Below, piece by piece: positions 31,250-39,615 of a stretch of 64,000 bases of DNA. This DNA comes from Pseudaeromonas aegiceratis. Lineage in GTDB: Bacteria > Pseudomonadota > Gammaproteobacteria > Enterobacterales > Aeromonadaceae. Every line of letters starts with the position of its first letter. Positions within the stretch are counted from its first letter, which is position 1. The translations under genes and the position numbers were made by a program. Where the stretch lies: NCBI RefSeq assembly GCF_046254905.1, contig NZ_CP158016.1, forward strand, positions 248,001 to 312,000, in the 5' to 3' direction. Under the pieces are notes generated by a model. That model was not told where the DNA came from and did not search any database. It worked only from the letters and a program-made list of their open reading frames with translations.

Positions 31250-33495
31250 CCGCTGTGTGCCTCAATTTTATGTGTATTTAGAATGTTCTCGATGGCGTCG
31301 GCGATACGCTGCAGATGCTGCATCGATAGGCAGCTGTGCCGCCCCAGCGCCTCTTCGCCGATTTCCTCGTGTCCCATCCAGCCATCGATGATCTCACCCG
31401 AAAATCCGCGGCGTTTGAGCTCGCTGCGCAGATGATGCCGTGGCCAGTTGCGGGACCAAGGCTGGCGTTTTTGCAGCAGTGTATTGAGCAGCTTGGGCGT
31501 CAGATCTTGTGTCACAAAGCCGAGGTCGCCAGCTTCGACGATGGCAAACAGCAGGTTGCCGCTGCTTTGCAGCGCAGACTGGCAGCGTTGTGACAGCTGG
31601 GGGACGACAAAATTTGTGCGGGTGGCCAGCGCATGCAGATGATCCAGATAGTGGGTGACCTGCTGCGCGGCGGTTTCGGGCAGTAAGACGGTCCTGGCCG
31701 CCAAGCCGTGACGGACTTCTTTGTCGCTGATCCACCAACTTTTTTGCTTTGAATTGTAATCGCTGAGCTGCCCCAGGGGGGCGGTCACATCCCGGTGGCC
31801 CGTGGCAAAGCTGAGCAGCGCCCAAGTGTAGATCACATAGGCGTTATGAAATGTCACTGCGGCCTGCAGGCTGGCGTCACGCCGAGCCGATAGCGGCCTG
31901 GCAAGCAAGGCAAACCAGTTCTGCAGCACGTTTTTGGGCAGGTTCAATCTGCTGCCAAGACGTCTTGCGATCGGGCGCCGCGGGGGTAATTGTGGCGAGC
32001 TGTTTGCGAGAGAAAAAATAGCGTTGAGATAGGCGTAGTAATGCTCGACCAGCGGATTCACATCAAAATTGCTGTAGCTCAGTGCTGGCCGCTCCTGATG
32101 TGTCATTCCCCGGATCAGGGCTATCTCTGCGCGATCTCGCCCCTCATTGATATACGAATGCTTGAGATAACGGCTGATCCGGCCCAGGGTCAAACGGGTT
32201 AAGTGGCGCTCGTTGATGGCTTTGAGCAGCGATGTGGCATCTGAGGAAATGGGGGACTGGATCCCCGCGCCAAACCAGGCCGTGAGCTGGCTGGGCAGCG
32301 CCAGATAGAGCTTGTCGCTAATTTCGGGGAGTAGCTGATCGGCATGGTCTTTTTGTATTCCAGCTGGCACCCTGTGTGTAATCACCAGGCAGGGGTGCCC
32401 CTTCATCAGCTGTAAAATTTTGCTCTTCTGATGGGCTTGCCAGAGCCAGTTGGAATCCCGGCCGCTACACAGCGACAACAACAGCCAGCCTGCCGTGACT
32501 GCCGATTCAGCGTCCTCCTGCAGCTGGGCCAGGAGCTCGGCGATAAGATGCTGAATATCCCAGTCTGTCGCTTGATCGTAGGAGCAAGGCAACGATTGAT
32601 TGCGGATGCTGAGCTGTTCGGCCAGTCGTTGCCCCTGCAGCGCCTGAATGGCCGTGGATTTATGCGGCCCGGGGACCTGCACTCGTAGCACCTGGCCTGG
32701 CCGGACGAGCAGGGGCTCATCGGTCTCATCTGGTCCGCCAGCGGTGGGCGACGGGGTGACCCGCAGTTCGGCGACCTCGATATCGTTGTCATCGAGCACG
32801 GGGTCACTTTTTAGACTCAGCTGTTGTTCACGCTCAATCGTTACACGGATAGTCCGAGTACGCTGAATACCCGTGCGATTGTTATATGCGTCATTGATGA
32901 CGACATGCAGATAGCTCAAGCCGCGGAGCTCTTCCTCGTTACGAGAGTGGGCATCCATGTCTGCTCGAGCTGTCCGCAGAGCCAGGTTCAGTTCCCATAA
33001 CGAGGATGCCTCTCGCGGATCCGGCAGGGATTGCAGTAACGATTTATGTTTGGTTTCCGTAGCAATCAGACGGATCTCGCGCAGTGCGCACTGAATAGCG
33101 GATTGATGACTTCCGATGTTTTCGAGTTGCAGACAGCAGAGTAGGGTGATCGCCAGCCATTGTTCGTATTTTTCATGATCTGCAGGTTCGATATGGCAGA
33201 TGGGCGTGCAAATGGCTGCCGCATAATGCGCGCCGGTTAGTTGTCCTGATTTGCGCAGCGACTCAAATACCGAATTGCTGTTATCGCTGATCTGGCATTG
33301 AGCATGGCGCCGGGCGAGGCCCTCTACTTTCGGCAGGAATTGGCCGAATGAGCCCCAGTAATCGGCTGGAATCGAATTCAGCAGGGAGTTCAATCGCTGA
33401 AACACAGCCAGGCGATGTTGTTTGTTGAGGCTGCGGGGCGTCAGCAGACGATTGAGTCTGACCAACATTTTTCGACGTCTGATTTTCTGTGACAT
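31234..33495 (-). CDS. Large tyrosine-recombinase-like protein, nucleophile not conserved
   Basis: From ATG 33495 the protein has 753 residues. The C-terminal 200 residues carry tyrosine-recombinase boxes: Arg568 in SFATGHRDVT, a Lys/Arg hairpin WWISDKEVRHGLAARTVLLP, His687 and Arg690 in PRHHLRSELKRRG, and His709 in GWMGHEEIGEEALGRHSCLS. The Tyr expected about 10 residues after His709 is absent; a His (720) stands close to that place. The first 500 residues are unlike known integrases. A longer start at 33549 exists but the chosen ATG sits one base after the stop of the preceding gene. It is coupled to both neighbours. Confidence 0.75.
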   Translation of the reverse strand: MSQKIRRRKMLVRLNRLLTPRSLNKQHRLAVFQRLNSLLNSIPADYWGSFGQFLPKVEGLARRHAQCQISDNSNSVFESLRKSGQLTGAHYAAAICTPICHIEPADHEKYEQWLAITLLCCLQLENIGSHQSAIQCALREIRLIATETKHKSLLQSLPDPREASSLWELNLALRTARADMDAHSRNEEELRGLSYLHVVINDAYNNRTGIQRTRTIRVTIEREQQLSLKSDPVLDDNDIEVAELRVTPSPTAGGPDETDEPLLVRPGQVLRVQVPGPHKSTAIQALQGQRLAEQLSIRNQSLPCSYDQATDWDIQHLIAELLAQLQEDAESAVTAGWLLLSLCSGRDSNWLWQAHQKSKILQLMKGHPCLVITHRVPAGIQKDHADQLLPEISDKLYLALPSQLTAWFGAGIQSPISSDATSLLKAINERHLTRLTLGRISRYLKHSYINEGRDRAEIALIRGMTHQERPALSYSNFDVNPLVEHYYAYLNAIFSLANSSPQLPPRRPIARRLGSRLNLPKNVLQNWFALLARPLSARRDASLQAAVTFHNAYVIYTWALLSFATGHRDVTAPLGQLSDYNSKQKSWWISDKEVRHGLAARTVLLPETAAQQVTHYLDHLHALATRTNFVVPQLSQRCQSALQSSGNLLFAIVEAGDLGFVTQDLTPKLLNTLLQKRQPWSRNWPRHHLRSELKRRGFSGEIIDGWMGHEEIGEEALGRHSCLSMQHLQRIADAIENILNTHKIEAHSGWQTR

Positions 33496-33496
33496 A

Positions 33497-34087
33497 TCAG
33501 TCATCCACGCTCGCTGATAAGAGGCTGACCAGATCGACGGACTCATCACTATTAGAATCAGCTCGGCAAGCTCGTTGTTTTATCAACGCGCCCCTGCTGA
33601 GTCCCGTCCAGAGGCAAATATCAGCATCTGAAATTTTGCTCTTATCAAAAAGTCGCTGACAGACAGAATGTGGCATCATTGACCGCAAGCTGTCTCGCAG
33701 CAACGCAATCTGAGTTGGCTGCACTGACAGCAACAATGGCTGTAATGCCGAACTCCAAGATGCGAGTTCTATCTGTTCATCCGTGGGCACAGTGCCGCCA
33801 GTCTCATAAATCAGTCGAGAGCCAATGGGAGGCAACCCAGACGCCCAGTACGTTGCCGACCATATTGGGGCGTAGAATAAAAATTCGCGGGTTTTTGGCC
33901 GTTGCTCTTTGTTTCCTGACTGAATCACACAGCGTAAATCGGTCCGCCCGAGAACGTTTCTGAGCTCGGCAGGAAACAGATGAGGAGAGATCCAGCGCGG
34001 ATAAAGCTGGCTCCATTCGTATGCACTGCGGGCTGCAGGATGGAGCTTAACGATGGTGTTTTTGCTAATGGTGCAAATCGCTGACAT
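33497..34087 (-). CDS. Small first protein of the large-recombinase operon
   Basis: A 196-residue protein I cannot assign. It has a weak helical segment with DADICLWTGLSRGALIKQRAC near the C-terminus that could be an HTH, and a central SATYWASGLPPIGSRLIYETGG. Three overlapping or abutting genes (small protein, 753 aa, 1,033 aa) echo the organisation of Tn554-type transposons, which have two tyrosine recombinases and a small accessory protein, though sizes and order differ. By that analogy it may be an accessory DNA-binding protein. Confidence 0.65.
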   Translation of the reverse strand: MSAICTISKNTIVKLHPAARSAYEWSQLYPRWISPHLFPAELRNVLGRTDLRCVIQSGNKEQRPKTREFLFYAPIWSATYWASGLPPIGSRLIYETGGTVPTDEQIELASWSSALQPLLLSVQPTQIALLRDSLRSMMPHSVCQRLFDKSKISDADICLWTGLSRGALIKQRACRADSNSDESVDLVSLLSASVDD

Positions 34088-34410
34088 CTATAGCTCTCGT
34101 GTAGTGAACGTCTGTGCCAACGCTAACCCGAAAGCAAAACTGGAAATGAATGGCAAAAAGGCACGCCATTTATTTTTTGTTCAATTTCTGCTCGTTTTTT
34201 GTACTAAATGGGGGCGCTATTTTTTATTTATCAATTGGTTAAAATGTTGAATTGTCATTTGTAACGAAATGTAACGCTGTTATTTTAACAGCGAAAAAGG
34301 CGAGTTTTGCTGGGAGTTGATGCGGTGGTAATCCACAGTTATACGGAAGTTAGCAAAGTTATCCTGAAAAGATAAACTCGCCGAACCCCTCTGTGGCCGG
34401 CGACCGGGGT
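34088..34410. other. A+T-rich intergenic region with inverted repeats
   Basis: No gene is seen in this 323-bp stretch. It contains a perfect 8-bp palindrome (CGCTGTTA, TTT, TAACAGCG, 34275-34293) and 9-bp inverted arms GGCGAGTTT (34299-34307) and AAACTCGCC (34374-34382) enclosing 66 bases. The promoter of the recombinase operon must lie between about 34090 and 34260. The hairpins could also be operators or recombination sites. Confidence 0.55.
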
Positions 34411-34563
34411 CTATTTTGTTGGGCTTTTTTTTTCTTGATGATCTCGCCCGCTCGGCGATGATGAGTGTTTTTTTGACGGGTCGTAGCAGAAATACACTGC
34501 GGTGACAAAGAGTGCCGCAGCAACGCCGATAACCAGTGCTGTGATGGTGAGTGGCCAGTTCAT
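34411..34563 (-). CDS. Small single-pass membrane protein, paralogue B
   Basis: A 50-residue protein, MNWPLTITALVIGVAAALFV followed by TAVYFCYDPSKKH and a polar basic tail (GRDHQEKKSPTK). It shares the first ten residues, the helix and the YDP motif with the 25868-26023 gene, and both have GGAGGTG as ribosome site. In both cases antitoxin-like genes lie close by. The downstream tail differs, so selection seems to act on the membrane part. Confidence 0.7.
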   Translation of the reverse strand: MNWPLTITALVIGVAAALFVTAVYFCYDPSKKHSSSPSGRDHQEKKSPTK

Positions 34564-34645
34564 TTCGCACCTCCAGGCATGCATGATGATGGAACTGCAC
34601 AGCGTCATTGCTGCGTCATTAGAGAGACTTCAGTTTCTCAGACCA

Positions 34646-34960
34646 TTATTGTTGACGTGGCCTGGCGGTCAAATAAACGTCTAGCGCCCGCAGCACTAAC
34701 AGCATGGCTTTCAGGGTAGGGTTACCGCCTTCGCTGAACGATTTGTAAAGCTGCTCTTGGGACAGCCCGGTTTCATTCGCCAGCGCCGTCATCCCCTTGG
34801 TGCGAGCAACCACGCCCATCGCGCTAGCGACATAGGCCGCATCTCCAGTGTGTAGGGCATCCGCGATGAACATCGCAATTGCCTCTGGGCCGTCCAGTGC
34901 GCTCGCTGGATCGTAGTCGGAAATTTGTTCGGTCACCGCTGCCTTTGCTCGTTGTTCCAT
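34646..34960 (-). CDS. TIGR02684-type addiction-module antidote, orphan
   Basis: From ATG 34960 a 104-residue protein. ISDYDPASALDGPEAIAMFI, GVVARTKGMTALANETGLSQ and EQLYKSFSEGGNPTLKAMLL match the pattern of HigA-like addiction-module antidotes with a C-terminal HTH. The usual RelE-like toxin would lie directly upstream; none is found between 34961 and 35008. A GTG at 34981 is an alternative start. Confidence 0.75.
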   Translation of the reverse strand: MEQRAKAAVTEQISDYDPASALDGPEAIAMFIADALHTGDAAYVASAMGVVARTKGMTALANETGLSQEQLYKSFSEGGNPTLKAMLLVLRALDVYLTARPRQQ

Positions 34961-35008
34961 CCGCTTGTTTTGCCAAGTCACGGATCAGATGCGATTCGAT
35001 ACGGGTTG

Positions 35009-35161
35009 TTAATGTGCTCCTTTGGGAGCGGTGTGCACTTTGCGTGCTAGGTGCAGGCGCTTAAACGCTTCCTCGACAGTCATGGTTCGACCGTCTGCCA
35101 CATCCTGCATCGCCAGCCTGACTAGCCGAGCCTCGGCCTGCGCCTTTTCTGGTTTAGCCAT
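35009..35161 (-). CDS. Small RHH/antitoxin-like protein
   Basis: A 50-residue protein from ATG 35161 with the excellent ribosome site GCGGAGGT. MAKPEKAQAEARLVRLAMQD then VADGRTMTVEEAFKRLHLAR is basic and helical and resembles the N-terminal part of RelB/ParD-like antitoxins. No toxin partner adjoins it. Confidence 0.55.
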   Translation of the reverse strand: MAKPEKAQAEARLVRLAMQDVADGRTMTVEEAFKRLHLARKVHTAPKGAH

Positions 35162-35536
35162 GGCAATACCTCCGCGTCGCGTCAGAATTATTATCAATCG
35201 AATGGGTTCACTTTATCTGCAACCCTTCCGCATTGGTACCATGTCGTCGGACTGGGGTTGTTAATATCGCTGACCAGTTTACGTCGCCGAGGGGGCTGCG
35301 ATGAGCTTCTTGCTGTGATGTTATCTCTGGCACCATCGGCATTGCCCAGTGACGGCTGGCAAGGGATGAAGCGATAGCCCTGCAGATGTCGAATCTGCCA
35401 AGCCATATCGTGGTGCATTCTGCGCCTGGCCGCCTCGAGACTAGCGTAGCCATCAGCATCTCATCGGTGGCGGTTAGCCACGGTCTTGCAATTAATCCTA
35501 CCCTTGTCGACTTTATGGGTTGGACTTGCGTGAAAG
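35162..35536. other. Intergenic region with possible gene relics
   Basis: No convincing intact gene. On the minus strand 35194-35418 reads DADGYASLEAARRRMHHDMA and more from just after a stop codon, with no proper start; it may be a fragment of a decayed gene. Confidence 0.4.
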
Positions 35537-35601
35537 GGCCAATAATCCTGCTATCACAGGATTATTGGCCCTGCTACACTGGTCTGTGCCAATAATCCTG
35601 A
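35537..35601. promoter_or_regulatory. hipBA operator: perfect palindrome plus half-site
   Basis: GGCCAATAATCCTG (35537-35550) and CAGGATTATTGGCC (35557-35570) form perfect 14-bp arms around six bases. A further GCCAATAATCCTG half-site is at 35588-35600, 16 bp before the hipB start. HipB proteins repress their own operons by binding ATCC/GGAT palindromes, so this is very probably the autoregulatory operator. Confidence 0.8.
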
Positions 35602-35616
35602 CCTAATGGGATATTT

Positions 35617-35898
35617 ATGTCTCGCAGCATCAAGATAGTCGCGACCCCCGCCCTGGATCGCCCGTTGACGCCGGCCTTGCTCGGCGAGGCTATTCGCGCC
35701 CGCCGCACGCAGAGCGGGCTCACGCTCAGCGATGCGGCAGCCTTATGTGGCCTGGCCAAGGATACCTTGATGAAAGTGGAACATGGGGTGCCAACGGTCC
35801 AGTTCGGCAGCGTGCTGCAAATCTGCGCAGGGCTCGGCGTTGCCCTGCAGATGGTGCCCTGGCAGAGCGAGACGGAGACGGCTGATGAATGGTGCTGA
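35617..35898 (+). CDS. hipB: Antitoxin HipB
   Basis: A 93-residue Cro/C1-type HTH protein (LGEAIRARRTQSGLTLSDAA, ALCGLAKDTLMKVEHG) with a C-terminal strand VALQMVP of HipB type. It should bind the palindrome just upstream, repress the operon and neutralise HipA. The hipA start lies 14 bp inside its 3' end. Confidence 0.88.
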   Translation: MSRSIKIVATPALDRPLTPALLGEAIRARRTQSGLTLSDAAALCGLAKDTLMKVEHGVPTVQFGSVLQICAGLGVALQMVPWQSETETADEWC

Positions 35899-37183
35899 AC
35901 CCTGCCTTGCTGTGTTTCTGGGGACCGAGCAGATTGCTACCTTGCAACTGAGTGACGATCAACTGCGGTGGCATTATGCCGCCGCCTGGCAGGAGCGGGG
36001 TTTTGCCCTCTCGCCGCATTTGCCGTTGATCGGCGAGATCCCGCCGCTTAACGTGCAGCGTTTCTTGCGCAATCTGTTGCCCGAAGGGCCGGGCCTGGAG
36101 GAGTTGCTGGCGCGTTTTCGACTGGCGCGGCATAACACCTTTGCGCTGGTGCAGGCTATCGGCCAGGAAACCTCCGGGGCCTTGACTCTGTTACCCGCAG
36201 GAGAGCAGCCAGCGGCTACGGCACAGTTTCGCGCCGTCAGCGAGCAGGAACTGGCCGAGCGGCTTGCCGCTCGTCAACAGCTGGGGCTCACCGTCTGGGA
36301 TGGCAAACCGCGTCTGTCGGTGGCAGGGGTGCAGGATAAGCTCAATGTGCTGATGGATCCTGAGCGGGGAATGGGCTTTGGTGAAGGCCGGCTTTGTTCG
36401 ACGCACATCCTGAAATTCGAGCGACCAGAGTTGCCTCACTTGGTGCTGAATGAATACGTCACTATGCAGTTGGCCCGTGCCTGTCAGTTGACCGTGGCTC
36501 AGGTGGCGCGGTGCATGATGGGCGGCCATCCAGCTCTGCTGGTCACGCGGTTCGATCGCAAGGCAGAGCTGCCTGAGCAGGTTCGACGCCGTCATCTTAT
36601 CGATGGCTGCCAGGCGTTGAACCTCCCCCCCGATTACAAATATGAGCGCAACTTTGGCGCGGGACGCGATGTGGCCCATATCCGTGATGGCGCCAATCTG
36701 CCCGCCCTGTTCGCCTTTGCCGATGCCTGTAGCAATCCGGCTGCAACCCGTATGGCGATGCTGGAGTGGGTTCTGTTCAACCTGCTGATTGGCAATGCCG
36801 ATGCCCATGGCAAGAACCTCAGCTTCTTTGTTGGCAAGACAGGCATAGCGCTGGCGCCCTTCTATGATCTGGTCAACATCGCCCTCTACCCTGATTTTGA
36901 ACAGGAGCTGGCCATGGCGCTGGGGGATGAATTCAATGCCTCTGCCATCCATGCCTATCAGCTGGCGGATTTTGCCGACAGCTGTCAGCTGCCTCGTCCT
37001 TTGGTCAGCCGCCAACTTAAGCGCCTGGCGGAGAGCCTGCTTGGGCAGCTGGAGTCGCTCCCGGCCCGCTACGCCACCTCACCAGATGAGAGTGACTACC
37101 TGCTGCGTTACCAGCAGTGGGTCGAGGCGCGTTGTCGGTATCTGCTGGACGAGGTGGATGACATCAATGGCATGGAGCTCTGA
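35885..37183 (+). CDS. hipA: HipA-type serine/threonine kinase toxin
   Basis: The chosen start is ATG 35885, overlapping hipB by 14 bp; the protein then has 432 residues, normal for HipA. The N-terminal couple_hipA domain (1-105) has NVQRFLRNLLPEGP. The kinase part shows RLSVAGVQDKL (144-154; the Ser-containing autophosphorylation loop), THILKFE (173-179; ATP-binding Lys177), GNADAHGKNLS (303-313; catalytic Asp306) and FYDLVN (326-331; metal Asp328). In E. coli HipA phosphorylates glutamyl-tRNA synthetase and causes persistence. All catalytic residues are present, so this is the only complete toxin-antitoxin pair I find in the island. Confidence 0.93.
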   Translation: MNGAEPCLAVFLGTEQIATLQLSDDQLRWHYAAAWQERGFALSPHLPLIGEIPPLNVQRFLRNLLPEGPGLEELLARFRLARHNTFALVQAIGQETSGALTLLPAGEQPAATAQFRAVSEQELAERLAARQQLGLTVWDGKPRLSVAGVQDKLNVLMDPERGMGFGEGRLCSTHILKFERPELPHLVLNEYVTMQLARACQLTVAQVARCMMGGHPALLVTRFDRKAELPEQVRRRHLIDGCQALNLPPDYKYERNFGAGRDVAHIRDGANLPALFAFADACSNPAATRMAMLEWVLFNLLIGNADAHGKNLSFFVGKTGIALAPFYDLVNIALYPDFEQELAMALGDEFNASAIHAYQLADFADSCQLPRPLVSRQLKRLAESLLGQLESLPARYATSPDESDYLLRYQQWVEARCRYLLDEVDDINGMEL

Positions 37184-37359
37184 GCTATACAGCCACCTGT
37201 ATCCGCTGTGATGCCGGATGGGGCAGATAAGGCGCTGTAGGGATATGGGGCATGAGTCCGTGCGCTAATGGTGTGCCGTGTCGCACGGGCTGCTGGGCAA
37301 CTAAGTGTTAGTGTCGGCGAAGGGCATTTTTGTCCTTATTGATGATGAGGGAGCCATCA

Positions 37360-37755
37360 ATGAATATCAGGCCAATTCGTACAGAGCAGGATCACCAGTC
37401 TGCGCTCGACCGCGTTGATGAACTATGGGGGGCCGAGATCGGCTCAGTCGAGGGTGACGAGCTGGATGTGCTGGTAACGCTGATCGTAGCATTCGAGACC
37501 AAACAGTATCCCATGGCGCAGCCAGATCCGGTGGAGGCCATCAAATTCATGATGGAGCAGCAGGGATTAACACCGGATGACATGGTGCGTTACCTTGGCA
37601 AGAGCCGTCAGGTTGCAGACATCCTTAATCGAAAACGTAAGCTGACGCTGTCGATGATCCGTAACCTGCACCAGGGCCTGCAGATACCGCTGGAAAGCCT
37701 GATAGCGGATTACCCCTTATCAATGCCCAGCAGGACACCAGCTGCAAGACGCTAG
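37360..37755 (+). CDS. higA: HigA antitoxin (COG5499-like), orphan
   Basis: A 131-residue protein from ATG 37360, preceded by GATGAGGGAG. ELDVLVTLIVAFETKQYPMA and DPVEAIKFMMEQQGLTPDDM then VRYLGKSRQVADILNRKRKL are the classic HigA sequence with its HTH. The partner toxin HigB normally precedes it, but 37184-37359 shows no such gene. It may be a relic or may act against toxins of incoming plasmids. Confidence 0.85.
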   Translation: MNIRPIRTEQDHQSALDRVDELWGAEIGSVEGDELDVLVTLIVAFETKQYPMAQPDPVEAIKFMMEQQGLTPDDMVRYLGKSRQVADILNRKRKLTLSMIRNLHQGLQIPLESLIADYPLSMPSRTPAARR

Positions 37756-37970
37756 ATTAAGCATGACAACGAAGATTTACACACTGGAGCGCGGTGGGTA
37801 AATGGTGGTTTATACGTCTTGTCGTGAAGACAAGAATGCTTTGGGCTGGATGGTTCCAGTCCAAAGCATGATGAGGTTGGGGGCTCTTGTCTGGAAGTGG
37901 CGTGGTTAGCGGCGGGGGCGCCGATAGACCCTGAACACTGCCTCTTCGATAGCGAGGGCGTTTGTAGAAA
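37756..37970. other. Intergenic region, no gene seen
   Basis: An imperfect inverted repeat, CTTTGGGCTGGA (37838) and TCCAGTCCAAAG (37855), may act as a bidirectional terminator between higA and the opposing gene. Confidence 0.45.
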
Positions 37971-38804
37971 TCAACGGGATTTGGTTGCCCAGTTGATCAT
38001 TGTCTGAAGCAAACTGGGGGACTTTTCATTCAAGGAGGAGTCATTTTCGACTTCGGTTTGAAGCTGCTGCTCCATCTCGGCCTCTTCCACCCGATCACTG
38101 ACCTTATCAGTTCTGTTCTTGAGACTGCGCTCCAGGGCAACTCGGTAGCTCAACTTGCCCCGCAAAAACCCCAGTAGATGACTCGAATCCAGGCTTAGGG
38201 TTCTAGTCAGCCGCTTTGCTGTCGAGTGTCGTTTGGACTGCAAGCTGGTGGGCAGCACGGCGGTGACAAACTCCTTGTCCTCCAGTGATGCCCGCTCAGG
38301 GTATTCAATGTTCTCGGGAATGCTGATGCCATAAATCTCGCAGATAGCATCTTCTACTGCGTAGTTGCGATCTACAACGAGGGTGGCCAACTGGTGGTAT
38401 TTGAGGCGTTCCTGTACCTGTTGCTCCTCGGCGGTCGCCAGGCTCAACCAGGCGTCATCCATTTCCGGAGTAGCTAGCGAGTTGGTGGTGAGGGAACGGG
38501 CCTTGAGGGCGGCTCGGCCTTTATTCACCACACCCGGGGTAAATTCAACGATGGTGCCAATGGCCAGTTTGTTATCGGGAGTTAGCCACTCTGACTCTCT
38601 CAGAAAGTAGAGGCTGCCGGCCATGTCGGTGACCATGGCGTTGCGGGTTTCGTTGTTGATGAGCTCCGATACGAAACCACGCAGCCGTGCCGGCTGTTGC
38701 AGTTGCGACGGGGATGAGGAGTCTGCCGGTTTCTTTTTTCTTGTCTGGTTATGTCTCTGGCCCGGCCTGCTTGGTTGGGGTGATTTCTGCTGAGGATTTG
38801 TCAT
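37971..38804 (-). CDS. Hypothetical protein with basic N-terminus
   Basis: From ATG 38804 (ribosome site AAGGCAG) the protein has 277 residues; a GTG 16 codons upstream is possible. Residues 1-40 are basic and disordered (QTRKKKPADSSSPS). Residues of about 42-105 (LRGFVSELINNETRNAMVTD, IGTIVEFTPGVVNKGRAALK) alternate like a small beta-barrel and could be an OB-type nucleic-acid-binding fold, a suggestion only. The rest is helical and charged. I do not recognise a family. No operon partner. Confidence 0.6.
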   Translation of the reverse strand: MTNPQQKSPQPSRPGQRHNQTRKKKPADSSSPSQLQQPARLRGFVSELINNETRNAMVTDMAGSLYFLRESEWLTPDNKLAIGTIVEFTPGVVNKGRAALKARSLTTNSLATPEMDDAWLSLATAEEQQVQERLKYHQLATLVVDRNYAVEDAICEIYGISIPENIEYPERASLEDKEFVTAVLPTSLQSKRHSTAKRLTRTLSLDSSHLLGFLRGKLSYRVALERSLKNRTDKVSDRVEEAEMEQQLQTEVENDSSLNEKSPSLLQTMINWATKSR

Positions 38805-38975
38805 ACGGCTGCCTTTTGCGTTGGCCCGTGGCCGGTTGGTTTGTTCAGCCACAAGGCTGATATTCCGAGCTTACCAAGTTGGCCCAACAGTGGGCAAAGG
38901 GGGTGGGGGCTGAAAAAGCAAATTCCAGCTACCGGGCACGGCTGAGAAGTGTTTAGATCACTGGTTCAAGCAGGA

Positions 38976-39318
38976 GCGGCGGCGTCCACGGTAACTTTCC
39001 GACCCGAATCGGCGGGAGTCCAGGAGCGACAGTAACTTTTCGACCCGAACCGGCGGGAGTCCCGGGAGCTACAGTAACTTTTCGACCCGAACCGGGGGCG
39101 TCTCGGGAGCTACAGTAACTTTTCGACCTGAACCGGCGGGAGTCCCGGGAGCTACAGTAACTTTTCGACCCGAACCGGCGGGAGTCCCGGGAGCTACAGT
39201 AACTTTTCGACCCGAACCGGCGGGAGTCCCGGGAGCTACAGTAACTTTTCGACCTGAACCGGCGGGAGCCCCGGGAGCTACGGTAACTTTTCGACCAGAA
39301 CTGGCGAGGGTAGCTCTC
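38976..39318. repeat. 42-bp minisatellite, eight copies
   Basis: The core AGTAACTTTTCGACCCGAAC recurs at a period of 42 bp (41 in two places), with GTAACTTT at 38991, 39032, 39074, 39115, 39157, 39199, 39241 and 39283. The centre copies are nearly identical and the outer ones diverged, which is typical of slipped-strand growth. A CCCGGGAGCTAC segment links the units. On the minus strand it is open as a Ser/Arg-rich peptide but two copies shift frame, so coding is unlikely. The surrounding 38853-39615 interval holds no other gene. Confidence 0.92.
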
Positions 39319-39615
39319 TCCAGGGTGTAGTGTCATCACAACGTTTCGTTGCAGCTGTTGGCCGTTTACGTTGACCCCCCCACCTCCAACGCCTTCTTTT
39401 GGGGCCCGCCCGCCAGCTACACATCTCGGTCGAAAGGCCAACCTCCAAACCGCCTCATGGACAAGGAGTGAATCACAGACATTTCAATGTGTAATCAAAA
39501 AGGATTACGATTTTTCTCGCCAAAGTAATCAAAACGGTTTACATATAAGTTTACCAAACAAACTAAGCCTCCCCCTGAAAGGGGGGGGGCTCTTGCATCA
39601 AACTGCAGGATCACT

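Noticed and set aside
38976..39318. CRISPR array
   Set aside because: Units are contiguous 42-bp tandem repeats with no unique spacers.
38953..39441. A Ser/Arg-rich 162-codon frame across the 42-bp minisatellite
   Set aside because: The peptide repeat changes frame where units lost a base, which shows that the DNA repeat is not under coding selection.
39442..39615. Possible hicA toxin upstream of hicB
   Set aside because: No frame of suitable length with the HicA pattern or ribosome site is present on either strand.
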